Shown piece after piece: positions 63,996 through 64,000 of a stretch of 64,000 bases of DNA. Location of the stretch: positions 372,001 to 436,000 of the forward strand of contig OW568867.1 of assembly GCA_938743325.2 (NCBI GenBank), given 5' to 3'. The notes below the pieces were generated by a model. That model saw only the letters and a program-made list of their open reading frames with translations, did no database searches and was not told where the DNA came from. The translations under genes and the position numbers were made by a program. Within the stretch, counting starts at the first letter, position 1. Every line of letters starts with the position of its first letter. This stretch comes from Pycnococcus provasolii (taxonomy: Eukaryota > Chlorophyta > Pseudoscourfieldiophyceae > Pseudoscourfieldiales > Pycnococcaceae).

Positions 63996-64000
63996 GGATT

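Noticed and set aside
1-64000. CRISPR arrays, bacterial operons or a prophage
   Set aside because: No direct-repeat/spacer pattern; genes, introns and targeting sequences are eukaryotic.

Overview
The window looks like nuclear DNA of a unicellular eukaryotic alga, most likely of the green lineage. Supporting signs are a granule-bound-type starch synthase with a plastid-transit-like N-terminus, cell-wall-like SPPPP stalks, a PIH-family dynein-assembly factor (a flagellate ancestry), many Ala/Gln/Asp-rich low-complexity tracts, closely packed mostly intronless genes on both strands, and TTAGGG-like tracts just upstream of several genes. The species cannot be named from the sequence.

Layout. 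1-12 kb: C-terminal part of a NASP-type histone chaperone, a Sec16-motif protein, a candidate permuted tRNA-Ile(UAU) gene whose acceptor stem is split by a 72-nt GT-AG insertion, a membrane-anchored ascorbate-peroxidase-like surface protein, a fatty-acid-amide-hydrolase-like amidase and a J-domain protein. 12-26 kb: a bestrophin channel, an ABC-F 3'-end remnant, a single-chain fusion of the glutathione-degrading Dug3 and Dug2 proteins, an LTR-like direct repeat pair, a Kelch protein, a RING protein and starch synthase. 26-35 kb: an AP2-like orphan, a decayed thrombospondin-type-3 calcium-repeat array, phosphopantothenate-cysteine ligase, a vWA-like protein, a Ty1/copia fossil and a 384-bp tandem repeat. 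35-43 kb: a secreted alpha/beta hydrolase, an Smr-domain protein, a proline-iminopeptidase-like enzyme, a DHHC palmitoyltransferase and an RCC1-repeat protein. 43-50 kb: a complete Mutator-like (MULE) transposon with identical 162-bp inverted repeats and a 9-bp target duplication, a coiled-coil protein and a PrpF-type isomerase with a 59-nt intron. 50-64 kb: a five-exon beta-helix/TM/SAM receptor-like gene built by tandem duplication, exosome RRP40, a PIH protein, a Nudix hydrolase, an MPDU1-like PQ-loop protein, a TauE/SafE transporter and an FG-GAP membrane protein.

The genes are housekeeping and surface functions and do not form one pathway. Neighbours are linked mainly by short shared promoters and convergent 3' ends. 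The most notable items are the permuted, intron-interrupted tRNA, the Dug3-Dug2 fusion, the intact MULE, and two very unusual single-pass surface proteins (peroxidase and beta-helix-SAM). All calls rest on reading motifs by eye; no database search, folding or expression data were available.
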